Shown here: positions 8,706-16,129 of the stretch, one piece after another
How positions within the stretch are numbered: the first letter of the stretch is position 1
How the letters are laid out: every line of letters begins with the position of its first letter
DNA from: Phreatobacter oligotrophus
GTDB taxonomy: Bacteria > Pseudomonadota > Alphaproteobacteria > Rhizobiales > Phreatobacteraceae
DNA: 64,000 nt
Assembly: GCF_003046185.1 (NCBI RefSeq)
Contig: NZ_PZZL01000004.1
Span: 1 to 64,000 of the forward strand
Direction: 5' to 3'
Position numbers and translations under genes: made by a program
Notes under the pieces: model-generated
What the model was told of the DNA's origin: nothing
What the model saw: the letters and a program-made list of their open reading frames with translations, nothing else
Databases searched by the model: none

Positions 8706-10301
8706 ATGGGTCTCCGTACCGTCTCCGGCTTGTCCCGGGCCGTCGTTGTGATTGCGGTCTCCGGGCTTGGCGCCGCCTGCAGCTCCGATGTGGCGCGCTT
8801 CGACGAAAACCCCTTCCGTTCCAGCCAGGTGGCCAGCGCGCCGCAGCCGAGCGTCTCGGCAGCGCCCGTCGCGGCCGTCGAGAGCCAGCCGCTTCCCTCC
8901 CGCGACTTCGTGGTGACCTCGCCGCCGCCGGCGACGGCCCAGGGCGGCTCGCCCTTCGGCCAGGGCGCCGATCCCGGCATGACTACCGGCACCGTGACCC
9001 CGCGCCCGGCCTTCGGCTCCTCCAACCCGCAGACGCCCGCCGTTCGCCAGATGGCCATGGGTCAGACGACGGCCGGTGGCCCGGTCTCGGCCGGCCGCGG
9101 CGGCTGGTCCTCCACCGGCGGCACCGCCATCCGCGCCGCTGCCGGCGATACGCCGGAGGCCCTGTCGCGGCGCTACGGCGTGCCCGCTGCCGCCATCGCG
9201 CAGGCCAATGGCATGTCCGGCAACCAGGCCTTCAGTGCCGGACAGAACGTCATCATCCCCACCTATTCCATGGCCAATGCCGGCCAGGCCGCCGCCGCCC
9301 CGGTTGCCGCGGCGGCGCGCCCGGCGACCGATCTCGTCCGCCAGCCGGCCGAGGCCCAGGCCCGTGCCCAGGCTCCTGCCGCCGCTCCGACCCGGACCGC
9401 TGCCGTCGCGCCGGCCCAGCAGCAGGGCCGCTTGTCCTGGCAGTCCGGCGCCCAGCCGGCGGCTGCGACGCCCGCTCCGGCGGCTACCGCTGCCCGTCCG
9501 GCTCAGGCCACCCGCGGCACCCACACGGTGACCGGCGGCGAAACCCTCGCCGGTGTCGCCCGTCGCTATGGCGTGCCGCGTGACCAGCTTGCCGCCGCCA
9601 ATGGTCTCCAGCCCAGCCAGTCGCTGCGGACCGGTCAGGTGCTGCGCCTTCCCGCCGTTCAGGCCTCCACGCCGGCCGCCACCCGCCAGGCTGCCGCAAC
9701 GCCTGCGCCGACGCCGGCGCCCGCCGCCGCTCCCACGGCCCGCCGCGAGCAGGCCCAGCGCGCCGTCGCCGAGGCCCAGGCCACGCCGGCCGGCCGCCAG
9801 GCCGACCCGCAGCCGACCGCCGCGATCCCCTCGCAGGCCGCCATCACCCAGTCGACGGCGCAGCCGTCGCCGGCCGCCGCTGCCGAAACCGCCTCCGCAA
9901 CCGCCGAGGCTCCCGCTCGCGCCGCCAATGCCGAGCCGCAGTTCCGCTGGCCGGTGCGTGGCCGCGTGGTCGCCGGCTTCCGCGCCGGCACCAATGACGG
10001 CATCAAGCTGTCGGTGCCGCAGGGCACGCCGGTAAAGGCCGCTGAGGACGGCGTCGTCGCCTATGCCGGCAACGAGCTGCGCGGTTACGGCAACCTCGTG
10101 CTGGTGCGCCACTCCAACGGCTACGTGACGGCCTATGCCCACAATTCGACGATCGCGGTGCGCCGCGGCGAGCAGGTTCGCCGTGGTCAGACCATCGCCG
10201 CCGCCGGCCAGACCGGCAACGTCTCCTCGCCGCAGCTCCACTTCGAGATCCGCCGCGGCGCGACGCCGGTCGATCCGATGACATTCCTCGGCGCGAACTG
10301 A
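8706..10301 (+). CDS. NlpD/DipM-like lipoprotein with two LysM domains and a degenerate LytM (M23) domain
   Basis: A 531-residue envelope protein probably acting at the septum as an activator of peptidoglycan amidases. The N-terminus is a signal peptide with a lipobox-like LGAAC (Cys near 25). LysM repeats, which bind peptidoglycan, lie at about 141-187 and 272-317, separated by long Ala/Pro linkers. The C-terminal M23 domain spans about 412-528. The zinc ligands are missing: the usual H-x-G-x-D segment reads NDGIKLSV, and the H-L-H motif reads QLHFEI. It should therefore be a non-catalytic LytM factor like NlpD or EnvC. ATG 8706 was preferred over GTG 8679 because it starts the signal peptide. 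It is downstream of pcm and ends in a strong terminator. Confidence 0.85.
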   Translation: MGLRTVSGLSRAVVVIAVSGLGAACSSDVARFDENPFRSSQVASAPQPSVSAAPVAAVESQPLPSRDFVVTSPPPATAQGGSPFGQGADPGMTTGTVTPRPAFGSSNPQTPAVRQMAMGQTTAGGPVSAGRGGWSSTGGTAIRAAAGDTPEALSRRYGVPAAAIAQANGMSGNQAFSAGQNVIIPTYSMANAGQAAAAPVAAAARPATDLVRQPAEAQARAQAPAAAPTRTAAVAPAQQQGRLSWQSGAQPAAATPAPAATAARPAQATRGTHTVTGGETLAGVARRYGVPRDQLAAANGLQPSQSLRTGQVLRLPAVQASTPAATRQAAATPAPTPAPAAAPTARREQAQRAVAEAQATPAGRQADPQPTAAIPSQAAITQSTAQPSPAAAAETASATAEAPARAANAEPQFRWPVRGRVVAGFRAGTNDGIKLSVPQGTPVKAAEDGVVAYAGNELRGYGNLVLVRHSNGYVTAYAHNSTIAVRRGEQVRRGQTIAAAGQTGNVSSPQLHFEIRRGATPVDPMTFLGAN

Positions 10302-10392
10302 GGAACGAGGCGTCACCACCTTTCCCGGGGCAACCGGGCACGACTAGTCGATCGGTCCTCTCCTGCGACCTCCAAAGGGACCGGTCATTTTC

Positions 10393-10426
10393 GGGGCGGC
10401 ACGGCGGTGCCGCCCCACTTGTTTTT
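10393..10426 (+). terminator. Rho-independent terminator after the LytM lipoprotein gene
   Basis: A 10 bp perfect stem GGGGCGGCAC/GTGCCGCCCC with loop GGCG, followed by ACTTGTTTTT. It closes the serS-surE-pcm-nlpD-like unit and lies between convergent genes. Confidence 0.88.
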
Positions 10427-10447
10427 CAGGGTCAGTTTGCGCCGGGA

Positions 10448-11323
10448 TCAGGCCTCGAGGCGCACGCCAAGGCGGCCGGCCAGGTCCTGGACGAACTGCC
10501 AGGCGACGCGGCCAGAGCGCGAGCCGCGCGTGGTCGCCCATTCCAACGCCTCGGCGCGCATGCGCTCGGCATCGGCCTTGAGGCCGAAATGCTCCGCATA
10601 GCCCTCGACCATGGCCAGATACTCGTCCTGGCTGCACTTGTGGAAGCCGAGCCAGAGGCCGAAGCGGTCCGACAGCGACACCTTTTCCTCGACGGCCTCG
10701 CCCGGATTGATCGAGGTCGAGCGCTCGTTCTCCATCATGTCGCGCGGCAGGAGATGCCGGCGGTTGGAGGTGGCGTAGAAGATGACATTGTCCGGCCGGC
10801 CCTCGATGCCGCCTTCGAGCACCGCCTTGAGCGACTTGTAGGAGGTGTCGTCGTGGTCGAAGGAGAGATCGTCGCAGAAGACGATGAAGCGCAGGTCGGT
10901 GGCGCGCACCAGCGCCATGAGCTGCGGCAGGCTCTCGATATCCTCGCGGTGGATCTCGACCAGCTTCAGGTTGGCGGAGAGGCCCTCGGCCACCCTCTGC
11001 CGGTTGACGGTGGCATGGGCGGCCTTGACCAGCGAGGACTTGCCCATGCCGCGGGAGCCCCACAGCAGGGCATTGTTGGCGGGCAGGCCCTCGGCGAAGC
11101 GCCGGGTGTTCTCGATCAGCGTGTCGCGCGCCCGGTCGATGCCCTTGAGCAGCACCATCTCCACGCGGTTGACCCGCGGCACCGGATCGAGGCGCGGTCC
11201 GTCGGGGTTCCACACGAAGGCGTCGGCCGCCGCGAAGTCAGGCCGGGGCGGCGGGGCAGGGGCCAGCCGCTCGAGCGCGGTGGCGATGCGTTCCAGAAGA
11301 GCGTGGGAGAGGGGATCGGACAC
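10448..11323 (-). CDS. DUF815 family ATP-binding protein (AAA-type)
   Basis: A 291-residue P-loop ATPase of the DUF815 family, conserved across Proteobacteria but without an assigned function. The Walker A motif GSRGMGKSS is at about residues 89-97, and a Walker B-like segment is FIVFCDDLSF. A further conserved motif is YATSNRRHL, which resembles sensor I of AAA proteins. I chose GTG 11323 because GGAGG lies 8 bases upstream and the product then starts at the usual place; longer in-frame starts add an Arg-rich, non-conserved stretch. It is divergent from yajC and convergent with the LytM gene, so it is transcribed alone. Confidence 0.82.
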   Translation of the reverse strand: MSDPLSHALLERIATALERLAPAPPPRPDFAAADAFVWNPDGPRLDPVPRVNRVEMVLLKGIDRARDTLIENTRRFAEGLPANNALLWGSRGMGKSSLVKAAHATVNRQRVAEGLSANLKLVEIHREDIESLPQLMALVRATDLRFIVFCDDLSFDHDDTSYKSLKAVLEGGIEGRPDNVIFYATSNRRHLLPRDMMENERSTSINPGEAVEEKVSLSDRFGLWLGFHKCSQDEYLAMVEGYAEHFGLKADAERMRAEALEWATTRGSRSGRVAWQFVQDLAGRLGVRLEA

Positions 11324-11470
11324 GGGATGCCTCCGGCGACGGTCGCGGTCCCATGCACCAGCGTGTGTCCCTGCGCAACCGGACCACTGGAAAGACAGGC
11401 GCGCGGCAGCTACATGAGCAGTCCCGACGCTGCGTCCGCGACCTTTCGTTGCGGGGGCGTGGCGGCATCG

Positions 11471-11498
11471 TTGCATTCGACGCCTTCGTGGCTATAGT
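11471..11498 (+). promoter_or_regulatory. Putative sigma-70-type promoter of yajC-secDF
   Basis: TTGCAT (11471-11476), a 16 bp spacer and TATAGT (11493-11498) lie 60 bp before the yajC start. Both hexamers are close to consensus, and no other good candidate is present in the 234 bp intergenic region. Confidence 0.5.
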
Positions 11499-11557
11499 CC
11501 GCGCCGAAATTCCGCCCTGCTGCGCCTCCGAGCGGGGCCTTCCCACGAGGATCCTTC

Positions 11558-11887
11558 ATGTTCATTACTCCGGCCTTCGCCCAGACCGGTGCGGGCGGCA
11601 CCAACGACATCCTGATGTCGATGCTGCCCTTCATCCTCATCTTCATCATCATGTATTTCCTGATCCTGCGCCCCCAGCAGAAGAAGGTGAAGATGCATCA
11701 GGAGATGATCGGAAACCTCCGGCGCGGCGACCAGGTGACGCTGTCCGGCGGCCTGATCGGCCGGATCACCAAGGTGGTCGACGACACGACGATCGAGCTC
11801 GAGATCGCCGACAACGTCCGCGTTCGCGCCGCCAAGCAGTTCGTCTCGGAGCTGCGCTCGAAGAGCGAACCCGCCGACGAGAAGTGA
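11558..11887 (+). CDS. yajC: Preprotein translocase subunit YajC
   Basis: A small inner-membrane accessory subunit of the Sec holotranslocon, partner of SecD and SecF. The 109-residue protein has one membrane helix (about residues 18-40), then the family motif ILRPQQKKVKMHQEM and LRRGDQVTLSGGLIG. A short charged C-terminal tail follows. It starts the yajC-secD-secF operon, 48 bp before secD. Confidence 0.95.
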   Translation: MFITPAFAQTGAGGTNDILMSMLPFILIFIIMYFLILRPQQKKVKMHQEMIGNLRRGDQVTLSGGLIGRITKVVDDTTIELEIADNVRVRAAKQFVSELRSKSEPADEK

Positions 11888-11935
11888 AGCCACTCCGCAC
11901 CGGCCGACCCGCCGACAGCCGAGGATGACCGATCG

Positions 11936-13552
11936 ATGCTGAGCTTCACCCGCTGGAAGGCGACGCTGATTCTCATGACCGCCTTCGCGGTCATGCTGCT
12001 GGCGACGCCCAACCTCATGCCGCAGTCTTGGGTGGACAAGCTGCCGCGGGCGTTGCGCACCCACATGACCCTCGGCCTCGATCTCCAGGGCGGCGTCGAC
12101 CTGCGCCTGCAGGTCGATTCGGACGAGGTGCGGCGGACCATGCTGGAGAACCTGCGCGACGACGTGCGCCGCGTGCTGCGCGATGCGCGCCTTCAGGTCC
12201 AGAACATCGGCTTCCAGGGCAACGCGGTCGTCGTGCGCCTGCGCGAGGGCCAGAACGGCGACCTCGCGCTCACCGAACTGCGCAAGATCCCGCAGGCGAT
12301 AGGCGGCGCCTTCTCGACCACCGGCCAGTTTGATTCCGAGGTCTCGCGCTCCGGTGACACCTTCACCGTCACGGCCACCGATGCCGGCATCCGCGACAAG
12401 GTCTCCCGCGCCGTCACCCAGTCCATCGAGGTGGTGCGCCGCCGTATCGACCAGCTCGGCACCACCGAGCCGGTCATCCAGCGCCAGGGCCTCGACCGCA
12501 TCCTCCTGCAGGTGCCGGGCGAGAAGGACCCGCGCCGCCTGAAGGACATCCTCGGCCAGACCGCGAAGCTCGAATTCCGCCTCGTCGACCAGTCCATGAC
12601 GCCGGAACAGGCGATTTCGGGCCGTCCGCCGGCCGACAGCGCCATCCTCTATGAGGAGGTCAAGGAGGGGAATCGCGTCGTCCAGCAGATCCCCTACGTG
12701 ATCCAGCGCCGCGTCATCGTCTCGGGCGAGGAGCTGATCGACGCCCAGGCCGCGTTCAACGCCCAGCAGGCGGAATGGGTGGTGAGCTTCCGCTTCAATG
12801 CCTCGGGCGGCCGCAAGTTCGCCCAGACCACCACCGAGAACGTCAACCGGCCCTTCGCCATCGTCCTCGACAACAAGGTGATCTCGGCGCCGGTCATCCG
12901 CGAGCCGATCCTCGGTGGTTCTGGCCAGATCTCCGGCCGCTTCACGGCGGAGAGCTCGGCGAACCTCGCCCTGCTGCTGCGCGCCGGCGCGCTGCCCGCT
13001 CCGCTTACCGTCGTCGAGGAACGCACCGTCGGCGCCTCGCTCGGCCAGGATTCGATCACCTCGGGCACCCGGGCCGCGATCATCGGCTCGATCTTCGTGC
13101 TGGTCTATATCTTTGCGACCTATGGGCTTTTTGGCCTTTTCGCCAACATCGCCGTCATCGTGAACGTCGTCATGATGTTCGGCCTGCTCAGCCTGATCGG
13201 CGCGACGCTGACGCTGCCCGGCATCGCCGGCATCGTGCTGACCGTCGGCATGGCCGTCGACTCCAACGTGCTGATCTTCGAGCGCATCCGCGAGGAATCG
13301 CGCGCCGGCCGAAGCGTCATCGCCTCGATCGATGGCGGCTTCACCAAGGCCATGGGCACCATCATGGATGCCAACGTCACCCAGCTCCTCACCTCCATCA
13401 TCCTGTTCTACCTCGGAACAGGCCCGGTGAAGGGCTTCGCGCTGACGCTCGGCCTCGGCATCGTCACCACCATGTTCACCGCCATCACCTTCACGCGCTA
13501 CCTCGTCGTGCTGTGGCTGCGCTGGTTCAAGCCGGCGCGGGTGCCGATGTGA
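11936..13552 (+). CDS. secD: Protein translocase subunit SecD
   Basis: With SecF it uses the proton-motive force to pull secreted proteins across the inner membrane. The 538-residue product has an N-terminal membrane helix, then the motif LGLDLQGGVDL at the start of the periplasmic P1 domain. The C-terminal half is an RND-type bundle of five helices, including GTRAAIIGSIFVLVYIF and the conserved TLPGIAGIVLTVGMAVDSN segment that carries the proton-relay Asp. Length is typical for alphaproteobacterial SecD. secF follows after 25 bp. Confidence 0.97.
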   Translation: MLSFTRWKATLILMTAFAVMLLATPNLMPQSWVDKLPRALRTHMTLGLDLQGGVDLRLQVDSDEVRRTMLENLRDDVRRVLRDARLQVQNIGFQGNAVVVRLREGQNGDLALTELRKIPQAIGGAFSTTGQFDSEVSRSGDTFTVTATDAGIRDKVSRAVTQSIEVVRRRIDQLGTTEPVIQRQGLDRILLQVPGEKDPRRLKDILGQTAKLEFRLVDQSMTPEQAISGRPPADSAILYEEVKEGNRVVQQIPYVIQRRVIVSGEELIDAQAAFNAQQAEWVVSFRFNASGGRKFAQTTTENVNRPFAIVLDNKVISAPVIREPILGGSGQISGRFTAESSANLALLLRAGALPAPLTVVEERTVGASLGQDSITSGTRAAIIGSIFVLVYIFATYGLFGLFANIAVIVNVVMMFGLLSLIGATLTLPGIAGIVLTVGMAVDSNVLIFERIREESRAGRSVIASIDGGFTKAMGTIMDANVTQLLTSIILFYLGTGPVKGFALTLGLGIVTTMFTAITFTRYLVVLWLRWFKPARVPM

Positions 13553-13577
13553 CCGGACGGCAGGGAGACTGAAGACC

Positions 13578-14534
13578 GTGCGCCTGCTCCGACTCATCCC
13601 GGACGACACCAAGTTCGGTTTCATGCGGTTCCGTCCGATTGCCTTCGGCATTTCGGCCTTCATCGCCGCTGCGACCATCATCGGCTTCCTGACGATCGGC
13701 CTGAACATCGGCATCGATTTCAAGGGCGGCACCCTCGTCGAGCTTCAGACGAAGCAGGGCAACGCCAATCTCAGCGAGCTGCGCACCCGCCTGCAGGCCG
13801 CCAATGTCGGCGACGTCCAGCTGCAGGAGTTTGGCGGTCCCAACCTCGTCATGCTGCGCTATGGCGAGCAGCCCGGCGGCGAGCGGGGACAGCAGGCGGC
13901 CTTGCGCCGCGTCACCGGCCTGATCGAGGCCGATTACGACATCCGCCGCACGGAGGTCGTCGGTCCGACCGTGTCGGCCGAGCTCGTCCAGATGTCGGTC
14001 ATCGGCGTGATCCTCTCGATCCTCGCCGTGCTGATCTACTTGTGGTTCCGCTTCGAATGGCAGTTTGCCGTGGCGGCGATGATCGCGACGCTGCACGACG
14101 TGACGGCCATCATGGCCTTCTACATCTTCACCCAGTCCGATTTCGACATCACCTCGATCGCCTCGGTGCTGACCATCATCGGCTATTCGCTCAACGACAC
14201 CGTCGTGGTGTTCGACCGAATCCGCGAAATGATGCGCAAGCACAAGAAGATGCCGGTGGCCGAACTGCTCGACATCGCCATCAACTCGACCCTGTCGCGC
14301 ACCACCATCACTGCCACCACGACCTTCCTCGCGCTGCTCGGCCTGTTTTTCTTCGGCGGCGAGGTCATCCAGGGCTTCACGGCCTCGATGCTGGTCGGCG
14401 TCATCATCGGCACCTATTCGTCGATCTTCATCGCCTCGCCCATCCTCATCTATCTCGGCCTGCGCACCGGCGGCTTCGGCGCCACGCGCCAGGCGGAGGA
14501 GGAGGGCGACGCGGCGGCCAAGGCCCGGGCCTGA
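13578..14534 (+). CDS. secF: Protein translocase subunit SecF
   Basis: Partner of SecD in proton-driven protein export. The 318 residues contain six membrane helices and the motif GIDFKGGTLVE after the first helix. The second half holds the SecF signature TIIGYSLNDTVVVFDRIRE. The start is GTG 13578, which gives the usual short N-terminus before the first helix. Its stop is separated by one base from the GTG of the next gene, implying coupling to the NDUFAF3-like gene. Confidence 0.97.
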   Translation: MRLLRLIPDDTKFGFMRFRPIAFGISAFIAAATIIGFLTIGLNIGIDFKGGTLVELQTKQGNANLSELRTRLQAANVGDVQLQEFGGPNLVMLRYGEQPGGERGQQAALRRVTGLIEADYDIRRTEVVGPTVSAELVQMSVIGVILSILAVLIYLWFRFEWQFAVAAMIATLHDVTAIMAFYIFTQSDFDITSIASVLTIIGYSLNDTVVVFDRIREMMRKHKKMPVAELLDIAINSTLSRTTITATTTFLALLGLFFFGGEVIQGFTASMLVGVIIGTYSSIFIASPILIYLGLRTGGFGATRQAEEEGDAAAKARA

Positions 14535-14535
14535 C

Positions 14536-14934
14536 GTGGCCCGCGGCGAGCCGATCCGCGTCCTCCACGACGGCTTCGTCCCCGGTCGCTTCGCCATCGA
14601 CGCCTATGGGCGAGGCGGCTTTCGCTTCGCCGACATGAGCCATCGCGGCTCCATCCTGGCGCTGCCCTCGGGCATTCATGCCTGGCCAGTCATGTCGCTC
14701 ACGGATGTCGGCGTGGAGAGCTTCGACAAGGCCGTGGCCGAGCGGGCCGCCATCGATGTGCTGCTGCTCGGCACCGGCCCGACCCCAATTCCGGTTGATG
14801 ATGCGATCCGCTGGATCCTGCGCGATGCCGGCATCGGCCTCGAGGTCATGGCGACCGGCGCCGCGGCGCGCACCTACAACATCATGCTCGGCGAGAATCG
14901 CCGCGTCGCTGCCGCCCTCATGGCGGTGGATTGA
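14536..14934 (+). CDS. Mth938-like domain protein, homologue of complex I assembly factor NDUFAF3
   Basis: A 132-residue protein of the Mth938/DUF498 family, which includes human NDUFAF3. In mitochondria NDUFAF3 helps assemble the membrane-proximal matrix arm of complex I; the bacterial role is not established. Recognisable parts are the start FVPGRFAIDAYGRGGFRF, the core VLLLGTGPTPIPV, and GLEVMATGAAARTYNIML. The start is GTG 14536, one base after the secF stop. It is followed 6 bp later by an NDUFAF6-like gene. The placement behind secDF suggests a job in insertion or assembly of membrane complexes. Confidence 0.82.
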   Translation: MARGEPIRVLHDGFVPGRFAIDAYGRGGFRFADMSHRGSILALPSGIHAWPVMSLTDVGVESFDKAVAERAAIDVLLLGTGPTPIPVDDAIRWILRDAGIGLEVMATGAAARTYNIMLGENRRVAAALMAVD

Positions 14935-14940
14935 ACCGGC

Positions 14941-15825
14941 ATGGACGTTCCGCCCCGGCCCGAGGCTCTCACTGCTGCCTTCGCCCATTGCGACGCGGCC
15001 GTGCGCGAGGGCGACAAGGACCGCTGGCTCGCCAGCCTCTTCGCGCCGGAAGACAGGCGCGCCGACCTTCTGGCGCTCTATGCCTTCAACCTCGAAGTGG
15101 CCTCGGTGCGCGAGCGCGTGCGCGAGGCGCTGCCCGGCGAGGTCCGCCTGCAATGGTGGCGCGATGTGCTGGAAGGCGCGGGGCGGGGGGACGTCCAGTC
15201 CCATCCCGTGGCCGCCGCCCTCCTCGACGTGGTGCAGCGCCACCGCCTGTCGGTCGCCCCGCTTGTCGCCTTGATCGATGCGCGGGTCGCCGATCTCTAC
15301 GACGACCTCTTTCCGACCGTCGGTGATCTCGAAGGCTATTGCGGCGAGACGAGTTCGGCCGTGATGCAGATGGCCGCCCTGATCCTCTGCGGAGGCGACG
15401 ATCCCCGCTCGGCCGATCTCGCCGGCCATGCCGGCATCGCCTATGCGGTGGCGGGGATGTTGCGCAGCTTCGCGCCGCTGGCTGCCGCCGGACGCGTCCA
15501 GCTTCCTGCGGAGATGCTGGAGGCACAGGGCGTCACGCGCGAGGACATCGTCGCGCGGCGGAAGCCGGAGGCTGTGCGGTTGGTCCGGAACGAGGCGATC
15601 GCCCTTGCGCGGCGCCATCTCGCGGCGGCCGAAGCGGCGATGAGCGGCGCCGATCGGCGGACGCTGGCGGCCTTCGTGGGTCTTGCGACAGTCGGGCCGC
15701 GGCTCGACCGTCTCTCGCGGCATACGGATCCCTTTGCGCCGGCCCCCGACCTGCCGCAATGGCGCAGGCAATGGGCCATGTGGCGCTGGGCCCGGCGCTG
15801 GGCGCGGCAGGATCGCCGCGCCTGA
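14941..15825 (+). CDS. Squalene/phytoene synthase family protein, NDUFAF6-like
   Basis: A 294-residue member of the trans-isoprenyl diphosphate synthase fold. The usual Asp-rich motifs of true phytoene synthases (DxxxD) are largely missing: the first is represented by ALYAFNLEVA and the second by LYDDLFP. It is closer to NDUFAF6, a complex I assembly factor, than to carotenoid enzymes. It lies 6 bp behind the NDUFAF3-like gene in the secDF operon, and no carotenoid or hopanoid gene is nearby. Both features favour an assembly role over isoprenoid synthesis. The C-terminus is Arg/Trp-rich (RRQWAMWRWARRWARQ), perhaps a membrane contact. Confidence 0.78.
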   Translation: MDVPPRPEALTAAFAHCDAAVREGDKDRWLASLFAPEDRRADLLALYAFNLEVASVRERVREALPGEVRLQWWRDVLEGAGRGDVQSHPVAAALLDVVQRHRLSVAPLVALIDARVADLYDDLFPTVGDLEGYCGETSSAVMQMAALILCGGDDPRSADLAGHAGIAYAVAGMLRSFAPLAAAGRVQLPAEMLEAQGVTREDIVARRKPEAVRLVRNEAIALARRHLAAAEAAMSGADRRTLAAFVGLATVGPRLDRLSRHTDPFAPAPDLPQWRRQWAMWRWARRWARQDRRA

Positions 15826-15828
15826 TCG

Positions 15829-15993
15829 TCAGGCGGCGTCGGCAACCTTGCGGGCGATGTACTCGATCTCGCCGCGCTGGAAGCCGAGGTCGGCCAGGGC
15901 GCGGTCATCGAGCTGGGTCAGCTCCTCGCGGGTGCGCAGGTAGACAATGTGGGCCTTGAAGCGGGCGATCAGGGCGTTGAGCAGGTACAGCAT
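15829..15993 (-). CDS. DUF1127 (YjiS-like) microprotein
   Basis: A 54-residue basic protein beginning MLYLLNALIARFK and containing the DUF1127 core LTQLDDRALADLGFQRGEI. In this family the core often carries Arg residues and has been connected with RNA binding, phosphate and small-RNA regulation in other alphaproteobacteria. The specific job here is unknown. It is convergent with the NDUFAF6-like gene, 3 bp from its stop. A perfect 14 bp palindrome lies about 30 bp upstream of the start. Confidence 0.85.
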   Translation of the reverse strand: MLYLLNALIARFKAHIVYLRTREELTQLDDRALADLGFQRGEIEYIARKVADAA

Positions 15994-16024
15994 GGCGGAC
16001 AACCTCGAACGGACAGACGATCAT

Positions 16025-16038
16025 TCGTTCGCGAACGA
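16025..16038. promoter_or_regulatory. Perfect 14 bp palindrome upstream of the DUF1127 gene
   Basis: TCGTTCGCGAACGA is fully symmetric and sits 32-45 bp upstream of the DUF1127 start codon, in a position where a repressor could block transcription. It contains GTTC and GAAC half-sites but not with the spacing of the alphaproteobacterial LexA box. The regulator is unknown. Confidence 0.35.
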
Positions 16039-16129
16039 TCTGACGCTTACATAGTCATTTTGCTGCAGTTGCGAGATGAGAAATTGTGCACCGCAGCTAT
16101 GCCTTGGGCACATGGGGCGTTAACGGCGA

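Noticed and set aside
9300-9950. CRISPR-like or tandem DNA repeats
   Set aside because: The repetition comes from Ala/Pro codons (GCC, CCG) without regular spacers. No CRISPR array was seen anywhere in the window.
8706-10301. Frameshift or low-quality sequence in the Ala/Pro-rich parts of the LytM lipoprotein
   Set aside because: The frame is continuous through signal peptide, both LysM repeats and the LytM domain; long Ala/Pro linkers are normal for this type.
14941-15825. Annotation as a carotenoid phytoene synthase
   Set aside because: The Asp-rich catalytic motifs are degraded and no carotenoid genes are nearby; the NDUFAF6-like context is more convincing.
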